Shown one piece after another: positions 17,673-26,170 of a stretch of 64,000 nt of DNA (positions are counted from its first letter, which is position 1; the number at the start of each line of letters is the position of its first letter). This DNA comes from Telmatobacter sp. DSM 110680. Its GTDB lineage: Bacteria; Acidobacteriota; Terriglobia; Terriglobales; Acidobacteriaceae. A program made the translations under genes and the position numbers. A model generated the notes under the pieces. The model was not told the origin of the DNA, did not search any database, and saw only the letters and a program-made list of their open reading frames with translations. The DNA lies in contig NZ_CP121196.1 of NCBI RefSeq assembly GCF_039994875.1, positions 682,001-746,000 on the forward strand, in the 5' to 3' direction.

Positions 17673-18263
17673 TCAGCGCGTCCCGAGAGAGCTCCGCAGC
17701 GGAAGTTGGATCGTGGGATCCAGAGCAATTTGCTTGATGCGATGTCCCGAGGCGCAAGTCAACCCGTCCCAAAGCCACTTGGCAGGCTCCATCTCTTCAG
17801 GAGACACTCCCTGTTCAATCTTCAGGAAAAATGGAACGCGAGCTGTGCAGCTATCCTCCACGCAATGCAACCAATTCAGCAACACCGTATTCCCGCTGTT
17901 GGGCGAATGCATGATTCTGTGGCGTGTGTCGTATCCCTGGCAGGCTCGAAACATTGAGTAACTGCTAATGTGGTTGCAATTGACGCACACCGTCGCAATC
18001 GAACGAGCATCGATCTTCCGCGCATCCGGGTTGCCAAACGGCGACCCAATGCGATCGTTGGGCAATAGAACAGGATGCCCACACCACGCGCAGTAGAAGC
18101 AGCAATGAGGTACGGAGCAGCTAGGCGTTTCGATAACAGCGCCCACGGTCTTGACTGGCAGCGCCGGGGTCAATTCCTTTTCTGCAGTTTCCACCCCCGG
18201 AAAGATTTGGGGTCTCTGCATCACAAGGACATATCCGCTTTCGTCGAAAAGCAATTTTCTCAT
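17673..18263 (-). CDS. Hypothetical protein with paired Cys motifs
   Basis: 196 residues of unknown family. It contains Tyr-Cys-Ala-Trp-Cys-Gly-His-Pro, then Val-Cys-Val-Asn-Cys-Asn-His about 35 residues later, which together look like a zinc ribbon. Single Cys residues follow in the second half. The frame is open further upstream, but GGAGGT lies seven bases before the ATG at 18263 and the extension has no coding look. The upstream region is AT-rich and carries several dyads. Function cannot be proposed from sequence. Confidence 0.7.
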   Translation of the reverse strand: MRKLLFDESGYVLVMQRPQIFPGVETAEKELTPALPVKTVGAVIETPSCSVPHCCFYCAWCGHPVLLPNDRIGSPFGNPDARKIDARSIATVCVNCNHISSYSMFRACQGYDTRHRIMHSPNSGNTVLLNWLHCVEDSCTARVPFFLKIEQGVSPEEMEPAKWLWDGLTCASGHRIKQIALDPTIQLPLRSSLGTR

Positions 18264-18379
18264 CGTCCACCTCCACTGCTTCTTGATGAGTTGGATGCGC
18301 CCATCTTTGCTGCCTTCCCCATAAGTGTTAGTTGTTATCAACGAGTTAGGGTATTCCACGAAGGGGCTAATTACGATAA

Positions 18380-18457
18380 GTAACCAGCGAGAGTTACAAG
18401 TCCTCATAGAGTATGGAGTAATAGAGTTACTTTTCGAATATAAGTAATGCGTTACTT
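18380..18457. promoter_or_regulatory. Array of GTTAC/GTAAC dyads upstream of Cys-motif gene
   Basis: Three inverted repeats lie in an AT-rich stretch: GTAAC/GTTAC at 18380-18397, AGTAATAGAGTTACT at 18417-18431 and AAGTAATGCGTTACTT at 18442-18457. The last is a perfect six-base dyad with a four-base spacer. They lie 117-194 bp upstream of the gene starting at 18263. An operator array is the simplest reading, but no regulator can be assigned. Confidence 0.45.
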
Positions 18458-18559
18458 CATACATCTGCCAGCTCGCGACGCATGAGATTTCGATCGTTGG
18501 GATCCCCACTAAGCGGGGATTCTCAAATCATGCGCTTGGTGAAGCTGACTGCTTTTTGC

Positions 18560-20701
18560 TCATGCGGGGGACGGGGACAGTTGCGGGGACACTACCTCTA
18601 GCGCCGACTCCATGTGCGGTATCACTCGACACAGCGTGAGCACGGTAATATCGTCCTCCTGGCCGAAGTCTCGCGCCGCCTGCGCGATCGAGTCGGCTGA
18701 TCTCTTTGCGATCGCGGCCGTACGATGGAACCCGTAAAGTTCGCCGGTGCGGTCGCGTGCTTCTACAACACCGTCGGTCAGCAGGGTAAGTTGCTCGTTT
18801 ACGCCGAGTGTAAAGGTCGATTCTGGGTAAGTTGTCTTTGCCTCAAGTCCAAGTGGAAGGCCATTTTTAAGCGACAGCTCGTGGCCATTCACATACGGCG
18901 CAAGGTGCCCGGCATTGGCGACAGTAAGAGTGCCGTCGGAATCAACACGCACCACCAGGCACGTCGTGAACCCTCCCGCACTTCGGTTCAGCATGCGATA
19001 GTTCATTGCTGTCAGAATTTCGCCCGGATTCTGCGTGTAATGTGCCAGTGTGCGCATGGTTCCCACCAGCAGCGAAACCGTCATGGCCGCTGGCATGCCC
19101 TTTCCACTCACATCGCCGATCACGATCAGCGCACCGCCTTCGCCGGTAGAAAGTATCTGGAAAAAGTCGCCGCCCACTTCGCGTGCCGGCTTGTAGGCAC
19201 TGGTCAGGTTGAATCCAGGAATTGCGGGCAGCGCTTCCGGGACGAGTACCTGTTGCACTTCGCGGGCGTTCTGGAACTCTCGCTCCATATCCGCCTGACG
19301 GTGGCGATAATCCGCCGCATACCGCAGAACCGCATAGATGATGGCGAGAAACAAAGCGGTGCGGAGAGCAGCCTGAAGCGCGATAACGCTTCCAAAGACT
19401 GTCAGGTGAAGACCGTTCAACCAGGCCGCAAGCTGCCAGTGGGTAAAACGCACACCTTGGGCCGCGATGTTCGAAACCGCGTACATTACGTCGTTGGCGA
19501 GGGCAATGCTCGCCACAATCCATCGCGCAGAATCCAGGCGCCGCCGGCGCACCACAGCATAAACGACGAGGAAAATAGGAATGCTTTCACCGGGAAGAAT
19601 GAAGAAGGTCAACACTGCGTCAGTGATTTGAAAACTGGACTTTGGCAGCATCCCGAAAAAGAAACCTAGAGCGCCATCCAACGAACCCGCAATGAGCGAT
19701 CCGATCGCGAAAATCTTGACGGCGCGCATGAGCCGCGGTGCGCCTTCCAGTTGAAGCAGGTAGATAAGCACATACCACTGAGCGACCTCTCGAAGCTGAA
19801 TCGCGGCCTGTACGAAGAAGGTAATCCAGATTGCCGAGTACTGCAGGCGCATGCCATTCAATATCAGTTCCAGGGTCGGCATGAATGTGTAGACCATCAT
19901 CCAGAAAAGCAGTAATTGTTGCCTGTCACGCTGCCACGCAAGGAGGCTCAAGAAACTCACAAGCGCATAAAGTCCGGTGAGGGCGAAGCGAAACTGCTGC
20001 CCGCGCAGCCACTTGTAGTCGAGTGAATCTTTTAGCGAGGCGATCGCATCGGAACTTCCGAGAAGTGGCACTCCTTCAAACCCGCCAGCAGTACCGTCAT
20101 CATTTGAAGCGAAGGGCACTTTCAACACGCGCACGGCGAGAACGCCGCTTCGAATCGCGCCCAGGCCATACGTCTGTGCGGGAATGGCGTTTTGATAATC
20201 GATGTGAGGGCCAAACGAGCCAAGCCCTCCTACTCGTTCACCGTTCCAGTAGAGCTCGTAGACATCGTCAATCGCCGGAACCAGCAAGGCGAGGTCGGCG
20301 GGTGCGCCTGGTGCCGTAGTCAGTTCGATGCGACGACGGTACCAGCCCGAGCCGTCATAGTTGGGGTGATGTTGCGTTCCCCATGGTGCGTCGGCAGTGA
20401 GTTGCTCCCACCCATCTTGGCCAGCGGTGTCATCCACATCCGGCTTCGCCCACGCCAGGTTGTCACCAGTGTGAAACTGCCATGCGCCATCCAGCGGAAC
20501 GGCACCCTTGCCTAGAGCCTCGATCTTGAGAACTGCCGAAGACTCGGATTTCCCTGCGATTGACTCTGCGGATAAACGCAGCGGTGCGCACGCGGCGACG
20601 AAAAAAGCCGCGAATGTCAGAAATGCGCAGAAAATGCCTCTTGAACTACCAGCCACCCATTGAGCAGGCAGCAATTTATGGAGTCGCATGGCAAAGAGCA
20701 T
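18560..20701 (-). CDS. Membrane receptor fused to a SpoIIE/PP2C phosphatase
   Basis: 713 residues. A signal/anchor segment (about 20-45) is followed by an extracellular region of about 190 residues resembling a glycosidase sugar-binding jelly-roll (Asp-Gly-Ala-Trp-Gln-Phe, Gly-Ser-Gly-Trp-Tyr-Arg-Arg, Leu-Tyr-Trp-Asn-Gly). About seven membrane segments follow (about 240-455), like 7TMR-DISM receptors. A short coiled coil leads into a PP2C phosphatase (about 485-700) with Val-Gly-Gly-Asp-Phe-Phe, Gly-Asp-Val-Ser-Gly-Lys-Gly and Gln-Glu-Asp-Asp-Ile-Thr. It probably senses an external ligand and dephosphorylates a STAS antagonist; the ligand is unknown. The most likely partner nearby is the STAS protein at 17188. 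Confidence 0.87.
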   Translation of the reverse strand: MLFAMRLHKLLPAQWVAGSSRGIFCAFLTFAAFFVAACAPLRLSAESIAGKSESSAVLKIEALGKGAVPLDGAWQFHTGDNLAWAKPDVDDTAGQDGWEQLTADAPWGTQHHPNYDGSGWYRRRIELTTAPGAPADLALLVPAIDDVYELYWNGERVGGLGSFGPHIDYQNAIPAQTYGLGAIRSGVLAVRVLKVPFASNDDGTAGGFEGVPLLGSSDAIASLKDSLDYKWLRGQQFRFALTGLYALVSFLSLLAWQRDRQQLLLFWMMVYTFMPTLELILNGMRLQYSAIWITFFVQAAIQLREVAQWYVLIYLLQLEGAPRLMRAVKIFAIGSLIAGSLDGALGFFFGMLPKSSFQITDAVLTFFILPGESIPIFLVVYAVVRRRRLDSARWIVASIALANDVMYAVSNIAAQGVRFTHWQLAAWLNGLHLTVFGSVIALQAALRTALFLAIIYAVLRYAADYRHRQADMEREFQNAREVQQVLVPEALPAIPGFNLTSAYKPAREVGGDFFQILSTGEGGALIVIGDVSGKGMPAAMTVSLLVGTMRTLAHYTQNPGEILTAMNYRMLNRSAGGFTTCLVVRVDSDGTLTVANAGHLAPYVNGHELSLKNGLPLGLEAKTTYPESTFTLGVNEQLTLLTDGVVEARDRTGELYGFHRTAAIAKRSADSIAQAARDFGQEDDITVLTLCRVIPHMESALEVVSPQLSPSPA

Positions 20702-20795
20702 ATCCCGCGCAGCGGGGATCGGTCAGCAAAAACTAGATTCTCGACGGCGGCCGCAGACCTGCTCAATGGATCAAGAGCAGAAGACTTTTATGTAC

Positions 20796-20832
20796 TGATA
20801 AAACAGCAAGGCCGCTGGATTGCTCCAGCGGC
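20796..20832 (-). terminator. Intrinsic terminator after RcnB-like gene
   Basis: Arms GCCGCTGGA (20811-20819) and TCCAGCGGC (20824-20832) form a perfect nine-pair stem with a four-base loop. Read on the minus strand it runs into a T-rich stretch, as expected for the gene ending at 20858. Confidence 0.8.
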
Positions 20833-20857
20833 CCAGAATAATTTCTGGCATCGCCGC

Positions 20858-21163
20858 TTAGTGGGCAACGACAACCGTACGAATTTGGTAGTTCCCGGTG
20901 TTGACGAGTACGTAGTTGCCGTCAATCAGCCTCCACTCGTGTCCACGGGGCGGGGCACTGAGGTGATACTGGCGATAGTTCTCGACACGTTCGCCACGAT
21001 CCCAATCCTCATGTTTAATCTGCTGCCCCTTCTTCCATTCATGGTGTTCGGTGTACTTGTGGTTGTCGTTGTCGTGATGGTCCCGGTCTTGCGCAAAAGC
21101 CAGACCACCCGAAAGGGTTGCAGACAAAGCTGCCAGCGCTAAAGCGGTGCGAAATTTATTCAT
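20858..21163 (-). CDS. RcnB-like secreted small protein
   Basis: 101 residues with a cleavable signal peptide (Phe-Arg-Thr-Ala-Leu-Ala-Leu then Leu-Ala-Phe-Ala-Gln). A His/Asp/Asn-rich stretch follows, and then the pattern Trp-x-x-Gly, Leu-Ser-Ala-Pro-Pro-Arg-Gly-His-Glu-Trp and Tyr-Val-Leu-Val-Asn, typical of RcnB/YohN-type periplasmic proteins. RcnB takes part in nickel/cobalt homeostasis in E. coli, but most distant members have no tested role. The ATG at 21163 has AGAGGA about nine bases upstream and gives a normal signal peptide; an ATG ten codons earlier is less likely. Confidence 0.75.
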   Translation of the reverse strand: MNKFRTALALAALSATLSGGLAFAQDRDHHDNDNHKYTEHHEWKKGQQIKHEDWDRGERVENYRQYHLSAPPRGHEWRLIDGNYVLVNTGNYQIRTVVVAH

Positions 21164-21249
21164 TCTATTTATCCTCTTGATCATTTGATCCACAGTAGAG
21201 AAATACAGTTGTGCCCGAAGCTTAAAAGACAGTAAATAGATAACCCTAT

Positions 21250-21933
21250 ATGCTTAAGCATGTGAAAGTGCTGATCTTTGGCGCGACAGGAATGATTGGC
21301 CGCGGCGTGCTGCTTGAGTGCCTGCGCGACACTAATGTTGAACTCGTAGTAACCGTGGGCCGCACCGCCGTCGGCATCAAAGACGGCAAAGTGCGCGAGA
21401 TCGTACTCCCCGATTTACTGAATTACTCAGGCATGGAACAAAGTCTCGCCGGATTTGACGCGTGCTTCTTTTCGCTTGGCGTGGCATCAGCGGGAATGAC
21501 TGAAGCCGACTACTCTCGCGTCACCTACCAATACACCATGGTCGCAGCCCAGATACTCAGCCGACTCAATCCTGACCTGACCTTCATCTTCGTCTCCGGC
21601 TCCGGCACTGACAGCTCTAAGAAGGGACGCGTCATGTGGGCGCGCGTCAAGGGCCGAACCGAGAATGCGCTGCTCAATTTGCCATTCAAGGCCTACATGT
21701 TCCGCCCCGGTTTCATCCAGCCGATGGATGGAATACAGTCCAAAACGCCGCTGTACCGGAGGTTCTACACAATACTCGGACCGCTGTTCCCGCTGCTGCG
21801 GAAGATGTTTCCCAATCAGGTGCTGTCCACCCGTCAACTTGGTCAAGCCATGCTCAACGTAGCGCGCCGGGGATACCCAAAATATGTGCTCGAGGCCAGA
21901 GATATTCGCGCCGCTGCAGACCCGGAGCCATGA
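21250..21933 (+). CDS. Atypical SDR / NAD(P)-binding epimerase-like protein
   Basis: 227 residues. The Rossmann motif Gly-Ala-Thr-Gly-Met-Ile-Gly-Arg-Gly is near the N-terminus, with the strand Val-Val-Thr-Val-Gly-Arg downstream. Phe-Ile-Phe-Val-Ser-Gly-Ser-Gly-Thr follows near residue 118, and Ala-Arg-Val-Lys-Gly-Arg-Thr-Glu contains a Lys in the place of the usual catalytic Lys. It resembles HTATIP2/YwnB-type atypical short-chain dehydrogenases. No substrate can be proposed. It stands alone between the RcnB-like gene and the exported protein gene, which are on the other strand. Confidence 0.8.
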   Translation: MLKHVKVLIFGATGMIGRGVLLECLRDTNVELVVTVGRTAVGIKDGKVREIVLPDLLNYSGMEQSLAGFDACFFSLGVASAGMTEADYSRVTYQYTMVAAQILSRLNPDLTFIFVSGSGTDSSKKGRVMWARVKGRTENALLNLPFKAYMFRPGFIQPMDGIQSKTPLYRRFYTILGPLFPLLRKMFPNQVLSTRQLGQAMLNVARRGYPKYVLEARDIRAAADPEP

Positions 21934-21984
21934 TTTCCCATAACACGAGAATCATGAGCCGGGCCTGCGCTGCGTCAAGGCTTC

Positions 21985-22419
21985 TCAGCGCGAAGCCAGG
22001 GTCACGAAATCAGTCGCAGGGCAGACCTTCGCCTCCATGTTTTTAACCCCGCGAGGCGGCATCGTTTCACTGAAAAGGTTAGTACCGGGAACGTGAAACT
22101 CGGTTAGGTTCAGGTGGCCTCCACAATTGTGGAAGATCAATCGTGCTTCCGATTCAGTTGCTCGTTGTTCCTCCGGATGCACCGAGAAGACCTGCATATC
22201 CCCGGTTCTCACATTGCGAATCGACATCATGAATTTGTTCGAGACCAGATTCAGTTCATAAGTGCCTGCGGCAATGTTTCGGCCGTCCGCAGTAAACGAG
22301 AACGGAATGCTGAAAACCACTCCCGGGCCATCCTGCGCGTTCGCCTTTGCTGCGAACGTGCCACCCACGGCCAGGACTCCAACCAACGAACCGACGATGA
22401 TAGAACTCATGCGCTTCAT
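21985..22419 (-). CDS. Exported small protein of an acidobacterial type
   Basis: 144 residues with a signal peptide (Met-Lys-Arg-Met-Ser then a hydrophobic run ending Ala-Asn-Ala-Gln). The mature part reads Phe-Ser-Ile-Pro-Phe-Ser-Phe-Thr-Ala-Asp-Gly-Arg and Ala-Gly-Thr-Tyr-Glu-Leu, a beta-rich pattern I associate with secreted proteins of Acidobacteriota. GGAGGG is seven bases before the ATG at 22419, which decides the start. It is divergent from the CpxR/CpxA-like system, and the tandem CpxR-type boxes sit between them, so it may be an envelope-stress target. Confidence 0.7.
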   Translation of the reverse strand: MKRMSSIIVGSLVGVLAVGGTFAAKANAQDGPGVVFSIPFSFTADGRNIAAGTYELNLVSNKFMMSIRNVRTGDMQVFSVHPEEQRATESEARLIFHNCGGHLNLTEFHVPGTNLFSETMPPRGVKNMEAKVCPATDFVTLASR

Positions 22420-22539
22420 AACTTCCCTCCTTGATGCTGGTGTTGACGCTTCGTGCGATCGACTCATTTCGATCTCGGCCGCCGCGGTGGTCACTCTTAC
22501 TTCCACTTCTCGATTCCAGCATCGGTATGGAGCGCATGC

Positions 22540-22598
22540 GATAAAGATTGGATAAGCCGCGATAAAGATTAGCTAAGCAAAGTAAAGATTTGTAAATG
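22540..22598. promoter_or_regulatory. Tandem CpxR-type boxes
   Basis: Six TAA half-sites occur every 9-11 bp. They form three copies of TAAAGATT-N3-TAA starting at 22542, 22563 and 22583. The last copy, GTAAAGATTTGTAAA at 22582-22596, matches the E. coli CpxR consensus GTAAA-N5-GTAAA exactly. The array is 60 bp upstream of the response-regulator gene and about 120 bp upstream of the divergent exported-protein gene. The spacing puts all half-sites on one face of the helix. Confidence 0.75.
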
Positions 22599-22656
22599 GC
22601 GTTTCTGCAATCGACGAATGGTCTAGCATCAACTGGAGGGCGGCTGCCTGAAGCAA

Positions 22657-23346
22657 ATGGATCGCGTTCTCATCGTCGACGATGACGTTCAATTGTGCGG
22701 GCTGCTCACAGAGCGCCTGGAATCTGAAGGATTCACAATCGAAGTAGCTAATGATGGGATTCGCGGCTTGGACCGCGCCCTTTCAATGGAACACTCTCTG
22801 GTTGTGCTCGATCTGATGTTGCCCGGAATGACAGGCCTCGATGTCCTGCGCCGGCTGCGCGCCAAGTCTCCTGTACCGGTGTTGATCCTCACCGCGCGTG
22901 GCGAAGATATCGACAGGATTCTCGGATTGGAAATTGGCGCTGATGACTACGTGCCAAAACCATTCAACCCGCGGGAACTGATCGCACGAATTCGCGCCAT
23001 CCTGCGTCGAACCTCCATTCCCGCAAACCCCGCGAGCCCGCTGGTAGTTGGTGATCTCCGCCTCGATTCGCGAGCCCGAGAGGTGTGGTTAGAAGATGTG
23101 GCTCTCAATCTGACCAGCGTGGAATTCACGCTGCTTGAAACCTTTCTGCGCGACGCTGGAAAGATCCTGAGTCGCGAGCAACTCACCGAAGCTGTCCTCG
23201 GCCGAAAGCTCGCACCCTTCGATCGCGTCATCGACGTGCATGTAAGCAACATCCGCAAGAAGCTGGGAACGTCCGAGCATGGCCCAAGAATTAAAGCCAT
23301 TCGAGGCAACGGCTATCTCTTCGTTGCGCGACCCGAGGCGAAATGA
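22657..23346 (+). CDS. OmpR/CpxR-family response regulator
   Basis: 229 residues. The receiver domain (1-115) has the acidic pair Asp-Asp-Asp near residue 8, the phospho-acceptor Asp in Val-Leu-Asp-Leu-Met-Leu-Pro-Gly near residue 51, and the conserved Lys in Pro-Lys-Pro-Phe. The DNA-binding winged helix (about 130-225) ends with Val-Ser-Asn-Ile-Arg-Lys-Lys-Leu and Gly-Asn-Gly-Tyr-Leu-Phe. It shares a four-base ATGA overlap with the histidine kinase gene. CpxR-type boxes upstream fit autoregulation and support a CpxR-like role. Confidence 0.93.
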   Translation: MDRVLIVDDDVQLCGLLTERLESEGFTIEVANDGIRGLDRALSMEHSLVVLDLMLPGMTGLDVLRRLRAKSPVPVLILTARGEDIDRILGLEIGADDYVPKPFNPRELIARIRAILRRTSIPANPASPLVVGDLRLDSRAREVWLEDVALNLTSVEFTLLETFLRDAGKILSREQLTEAVLGRKLAPFDRVIDVHVSNIRKKLGTSEHGPRIKAIRGNGYLFVARPEAK

Positions 23347-24731
23347 AACTGACATTCCGTAGCCTCTTGCTTAAAATTTTCCTTTGGTTCTGGGCGACCG
23401 TCCTCGTCACAGGCATCTCACTCGTGCTTACCTTCATTCTTGAACCGCACGGCGTACCTGCGCAGTGGCATTCGACGCTTGCGGAAACAGCTCGCTACTC
23501 CGGAACGATTGCGGTTGAGACCCTCGAAAGGGAAGGCACACCCGCCGCGGCATCCTACCTCGATCGACTAGTTCACGACACTGCTTTGAAGGCGTGTCTC
23601 TTCGATATCTCAGGAAAGATCATCGCCGGGGATGGGTGCGAAACATTTCAGCAGATGGCGACACGCGTCACGGGTTTAAATACATCCGAATTCGGCATGG
23701 TATTTGGAATAGCGCGCGTCGCATTAATCCTGAAAGGGAATAGCCGCCGCCAATACATCTTTGCGACCGAACTCCCCGCCGGCCCCCGCGCCGCGGCAGG
23801 CTTCAACCGAACCACGTTCCTGGTGCAGTGGGGAGTCGCGTTTCTTGTTTCAGGCTTTGTGTGCTACCTGCTCACCCGCTACATCACCGCGCCTATTCTC
23901 CGCTTGCGTGCGGCATCGCAACAGCTGGCCACTGGCGATTTGAGCACCCGCGCAGGTCCTGAAATCGCCTCCCGGCAAGATGAAATTGGAGATCTGTTGC
24001 GGGACTTCGATGCCATGGCCTCTCGCATTGAAGATCTCGTATCTGGACAACGTCAACTCATCTCCGATGTTTCGCACGAATTGCGCTCGCCTCTGGCCCG
24101 GCTGAATGTGGCCCTCGACCTTGGCCGCCAGCGAAAAGGGAACGATGCGGCTTTCGATCAGATGGAGCAGGACCTCGCTCTCCTCAACGAAATGATCGGG
24201 CGCCTCCTGACGATTGCAAAACTGGATGTCTCCGCCAGGCAAGTACCGATGGTCCAAGTCGACCTCACGGAACTCGTATCCCAGATCGTCCGCGATGCCA
24301 ACTTCGAGGCTCGCGTGCTAGATCGCGCCGTCCAATTAACTGCGGAGGGCCCGTACCTCGTTCGCGGAAACCCGGAACTGCTGCACGGAGCGATCGAGAA
24401 TGTGGTTCGAAACGCGATCCATTACACCGCCTCCGGAACCTCCGTCGAAGTATCGATGCAAGTTGTGCGTCAGCCAAAGAAATCCTTCGTACGCGTCACA
24501 ATTCGCGACCATGGACCGGGCCTTCCCGAGTCCGAGCTCGTCAATATCTTTCGACCCTTCTATCGGGTAGCGGACGCCCGCGACCGACAGTCCGGCGGAA
24601 CTGGTCTCGGACTCGCTATAGCTGACCGCGTCATTCGAACTCACGGCGGAACTATCCGCGCCGAAAACGCCTCGTCATCAGGCTTGATGGTTGAAATCCT
24701 CTTGCCGGAGTGCGAATCCGATTTGACCTAA
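23343..24731 (+). CDS. Membrane sensor histidine kinase (CpxA-like)
   Basis: 462 residues. It has an N-terminal membrane segment (about 8-32), a periplasmic sensor of about 125 residues, a second membrane segment (about 160-180) and a HAMP domain (about 182-235). The H-box His-Glu-Leu-Arg-Ser-Pro-Leu is near residue 246. The ATPase domain has the N-box Asn-Val-Val-Arg-Asn-Ala and the G-boxes Asp-His-Gly-Pro-Gly-Leu and Gly-Gly-Thr-Gly-Leu-Gly-Leu-Ala. This layout matches CpxA-type envelope sensors. It is translationally coupled to the response regulator, and the phosphotransfer partner is that upstream gene. Confidence 0.93.
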   Translation: MKLTFRSLLLKIFLWFWATVLVTGISLVLTFILEPHGVPAQWHSTLAETARYSGTIAVETLEREGTPAAASYLDRLVHDTALKACLFDISGKIIAGDGCETFQQMATRVTGLNTSEFGMVFGIARVALILKGNSRRQYIFATELPAGPRAAAGFNRTTFLVQWGVAFLVSGFVCYLLTRYITAPILRLRAASQQLATGDLSTRAGPEIASRQDEIGDLLRDFDAMASRIEDLVSGQRQLISDVSHELRSPLARLNVALDLGRQRKGNDAAFDQMEQDLALLNEMIGRLLTIAKLDVSARQVPMVQVDLTELVSQIVRDANFEARVLDRAVQLTAEGPYLVRGNPELLHGAIENVVRNAIHYTASGTSVEVSMQVVRQPKKSFVRVTIRDHGPGLPESELVNIFRPFYRVADARDRQSGGTGLGLAIADRVIRTHGGTIRAENASSSGLMVEILLPECESDLT

Positions 24732-24991
24732 GACTCGGAAACTCTCGACTTTCCGCCGCCCGCCAGTCTTGAGTAGATCCACGCGCTTGATTCAAAGTTC
24801 CCGCAGGTAATGTTCTGGCGACAGCAAATGGGTACCTACGGATCGACCGGTCACTCGCAACGTAACTGGATGACATGAAATAGAGGTTCTTAAACCGCTG
24901 CTGCATGGGATAAAACCCTTCTAGAAAAGCTATCGACGTCCCCACGCCCGTCCGTGATAAATTGAGATTCCCCGCACGTATCAGGTGATCC

Positions 24992-26170
24992 ATGGCAGCA
25001 GGCATTCACTTATCCGGCAACAACGAAACGATCGATCTGCAGCAGCAGGTGGCACGCCTGCAGGCACTTCTCGAGGCCTCGCGCCAGGTACACTCCACCA
25101 TTCGCGAAGAAGCCGTGCTTGGTGCAGTTCTCCGTATCGTCGTCCGCGAGCTCGAGATGGCCGGGGCAGCATTCCCCGGAACCGGCCTCAGCTACGGCGA
25201 AATGCCGGACCTCGCGGCCCAGACCGACGAAGCTGCCGCTCTCCCGATCTACCTCTTGCAGGACCGCGAGGGTAAGCGGATGGCCGAGCTGGTAGTGGCG
25301 CCGCCTGACAGCCGCGAGTTGACGATCTATGAAGCCGACTTTATCGAGGGACTGGTTCTGCAAGCCGGTGTCGCTCTTGAAAATGCCCGCAACCACGAAC
25401 GCAACCTGCAATGGGCACGCGTCCAGCAAGATCTCGACGCTGCACGGAACATCCAGCGCTCGCTGCTGCCGCAAGAGCTACCCGACATCGCCGGCTATTC
25501 GCTGGCTTTCCGCTCCGTGACCTGTTACGAGGTAGGCGGCGATTACCTCGACCTCGTGGAGCAGCCCGACGGAAGCCTGCTGATCGCCGTAGCCGATGTT
25601 GCCGGTAAAGGTCTTGCATCCGCCATGATGTCCACCAGCTTTCGCGCGGCTTTTCGCGCTATGGCCATCACTGGGCCACCTCTCGACGAATTGGCTACGC
25701 GTATGAACGAGCACCACTGGCGCGAGGGCGAAGAGGCTCGCCGCCGCTACGTCACCGCCATCTTCCTGCGTCTTCATCCCGAGTCGGGCAAGATCGAGGT
25801 GGTCAACGCCGGTCACAATCCTGGATTCCTCGTATCCGCCGACGGCGTCGCGCGCCAATTCGAGGCCGCCGGCACGCCTTTAGGTCTATTACCGGGTATG
25901 CGCTACTCCAGCGAGCAAGCCGTGTTTACACCGGGAACCAGGCTGTTGTTTTATACCGACGGACTGACGGAGGTATTCCGGGGTGAGGAAGAGTTTGGCC
26001 CGGAACGACTTATGGACGAATTTTCTAAGTGTCCCGGCGAACAAGCCGATGTTATCCTCGATTCATTGTGGGCAACAATTGACGACTTTGCCGACGGCGG
26101 CCCGCAAAGTGACGACATGACCGCACTTGCGTTGTGCAGGTGTGCGCAGGGTACGGAGATACCGGCATGA
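24992..26170 (+). CDS. RsbU-type SpoIIE/PP2C phosphatase with GAF-like sensor
   Basis: 392 soluble residues. A short coiled coil (about 15-40) precedes a GAF-like domain (about 40-150). A linker helix with Ala-Arg-Asn-Ile-Gln-Arg-Ser-Leu-Leu-Pro leads into the PP2C domain (about 175-388), with Val-Gly-Gly-Asp-Tyr, Ala-Asp-Val-Ala-Gly-Lys-Gly, Gly-His-Asn-Pro-Gly and Gln-Ser-Asp-Asp-Met-Thr. It is expected to dephosphorylate a STAS antagonist in response to a cytoplasmic signal. The stop overlaps the start of the next gene (ATGA). An anti-sigma kinase and a STAS protein follow, forming a partner-switching operon. Confidence 0.9.
   Translation: MAAGIHLSGNNETIDLQQQVARLQALLEASRQVHSTIREEAVLGAVLRIVVRELEMAGAAFPGTGLSYGEMPDLAAQTDEAAALPIYLLQDREGKRMAELVVAPPDSRELTIYEADFIEGLVLQAGVALENARNHERNLQWARVQQDLDAARNIQRSLLPQELPDIAGYSLAFRSVTCYEVGGDYLDLVEQPDGSLLIAVADVAGKGLASAMMSTSFRAAFRAMAITGPPLDELATRMNEHHWREGEEARRRYVTAIFLRLHPESGKIEVVNAGHNPGFLVSADGVARQFEAAGTPLGLLPGMRYSSEQAVFTPGTRLLFYTDGLTEVFRGEEEFGPERLMDEFSKCPGEQADVILDSLWATIDDFADGGPQSDDMTALALCRCAQGTEIPA

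Noticed and set aside
18264..18509. N-terminal extension of the Cys-motif protein
   Set aside because: It lies in AT-rich DNA with dyads, and a strong GGAGGT supports the ATG at 18263.
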